Assembly (NCBI GenBank): GCA_050486105.1
Contig: JBJHCR010000039.1
Span: 1-31,009 of the forward strand
Reading direction: 5' to 3'
Length of the DNA stretch: 31,009 nucleotides
Source of the DNA: JAEXNA01 sp050486105
GTDB lineage: Bacteria; Vulcanimicrobiota; Xenobia; Xenobiales; JADMJV01
Both the position numbers and the translations under genes were made by a program. Under the pieces are notes generated by a model. The model was not told where the DNA came from and did not search any database. It worked only from the letters and a program-made list of their open reading frames with translations. Shown here in pieces: positions 30,858 through 31,009 of the stretch (positions are counted from its first letter, which is position 1; every line of letters starts with the position of its first letter).

Positions 30858-31009
30858 ATCGAGTTGGTTGCTAATAAAGCCAAGAGGGCCAACCGGAAAC
30901 ACCCATAACATCTTGCTCGTTCATTATTGTCCCTGTGAAATCGTCCATTTGTCGCCAAATATTCTCGATATTACGCAAAAATGTCCAATTCCACAGGACC
31001 AAAATGCAC

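Noticed and set aside
1..31009. CRISPR array
   Set aside because: No regularly spaced direct repeats with equal spacers were seen anywhere in the window.

Overview
The window is bacterial DNA, moderately GC-rich with dense gene packing, from what looks like a draft or metagenomic assembly: it holds two 10-N scaffold gaps (12650-12659 and 20538-20547), and both interrupt genes. I cannot place the organism. Pseudopilin and PulF-type genes point to a two-membrane cell envelope. An uncultivated lineage is likely because many proteins are only distantly like familiar families.

Left part (about 1-12 kb) is an accessory region. An Rhs core fragment runs off the left edge. Next, on the minus strand, come three consecutive overlapping tyrosine recombinase genes (a recombinase-in-trio, RIT, arrangement; the third is truncated) and, upstream of them, a CHC2/Toprim/P-loop primase-helicase with a small translationally coupled partner. 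A divergent operon encodes a Xre-type regulator, a small antitoxin-like protein and a RelE/ParE-like toxin that appears to start with CTG. A recombinase remnant and a hairpin-dense non-coding stretch follow, then a 5'-degraded Rhs gene with a unique C-terminal (toxin-like) domain and an adjacent candidate immunity gene. Beyond that lie a Phd antitoxin with a broken VapC, a second VapC remnant, an ExeA/TniB-like ATPase remnant, and one copy of a repeat that recurs at 28.3 kb. An exact 127-bp direct repeat of Rhs core (1-127 and 9444-9570) brackets the primase/recombinase part.

Middle part (about 12-21 kb) is more chromosome-like: a glycine-zipper membrane protein, a protein resembling a degenerate GHKL ATPase with a membrane tail, a three-gene operon (flavin-reductase-like protein, M20 metallopeptidase, P-loop protein), acylphosphatase, an MBL-fold hydrolase, an acyl-CoA desaturase, a hypothetical protein, and uracil-DNA glycosylase broken by an assembly gap.

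Right part (about 21-31 kb): a tightly coupled pseudopilin operon (frameshifted small secreted protein, PulF-like platform protein, GspI-, GspJ- and GspK-like pseudopilins, then a large pseudopilin whose C-terminus resembles a beta-propeller). After it come D-lactate-dehydrogenase-like, MscL, a polytopic membrane protein, a PqqD-like protein preceded by GGTACC palindromes, and a proline-rich secreted or anchored protein.

The most unusual items are the primase plus recombinase-trio module, the Rhs toxin/immunity pair with its displaced core repeat, the pseudopilin with a large beta-propeller-like extension, and the hairpin-dense intergenic region.
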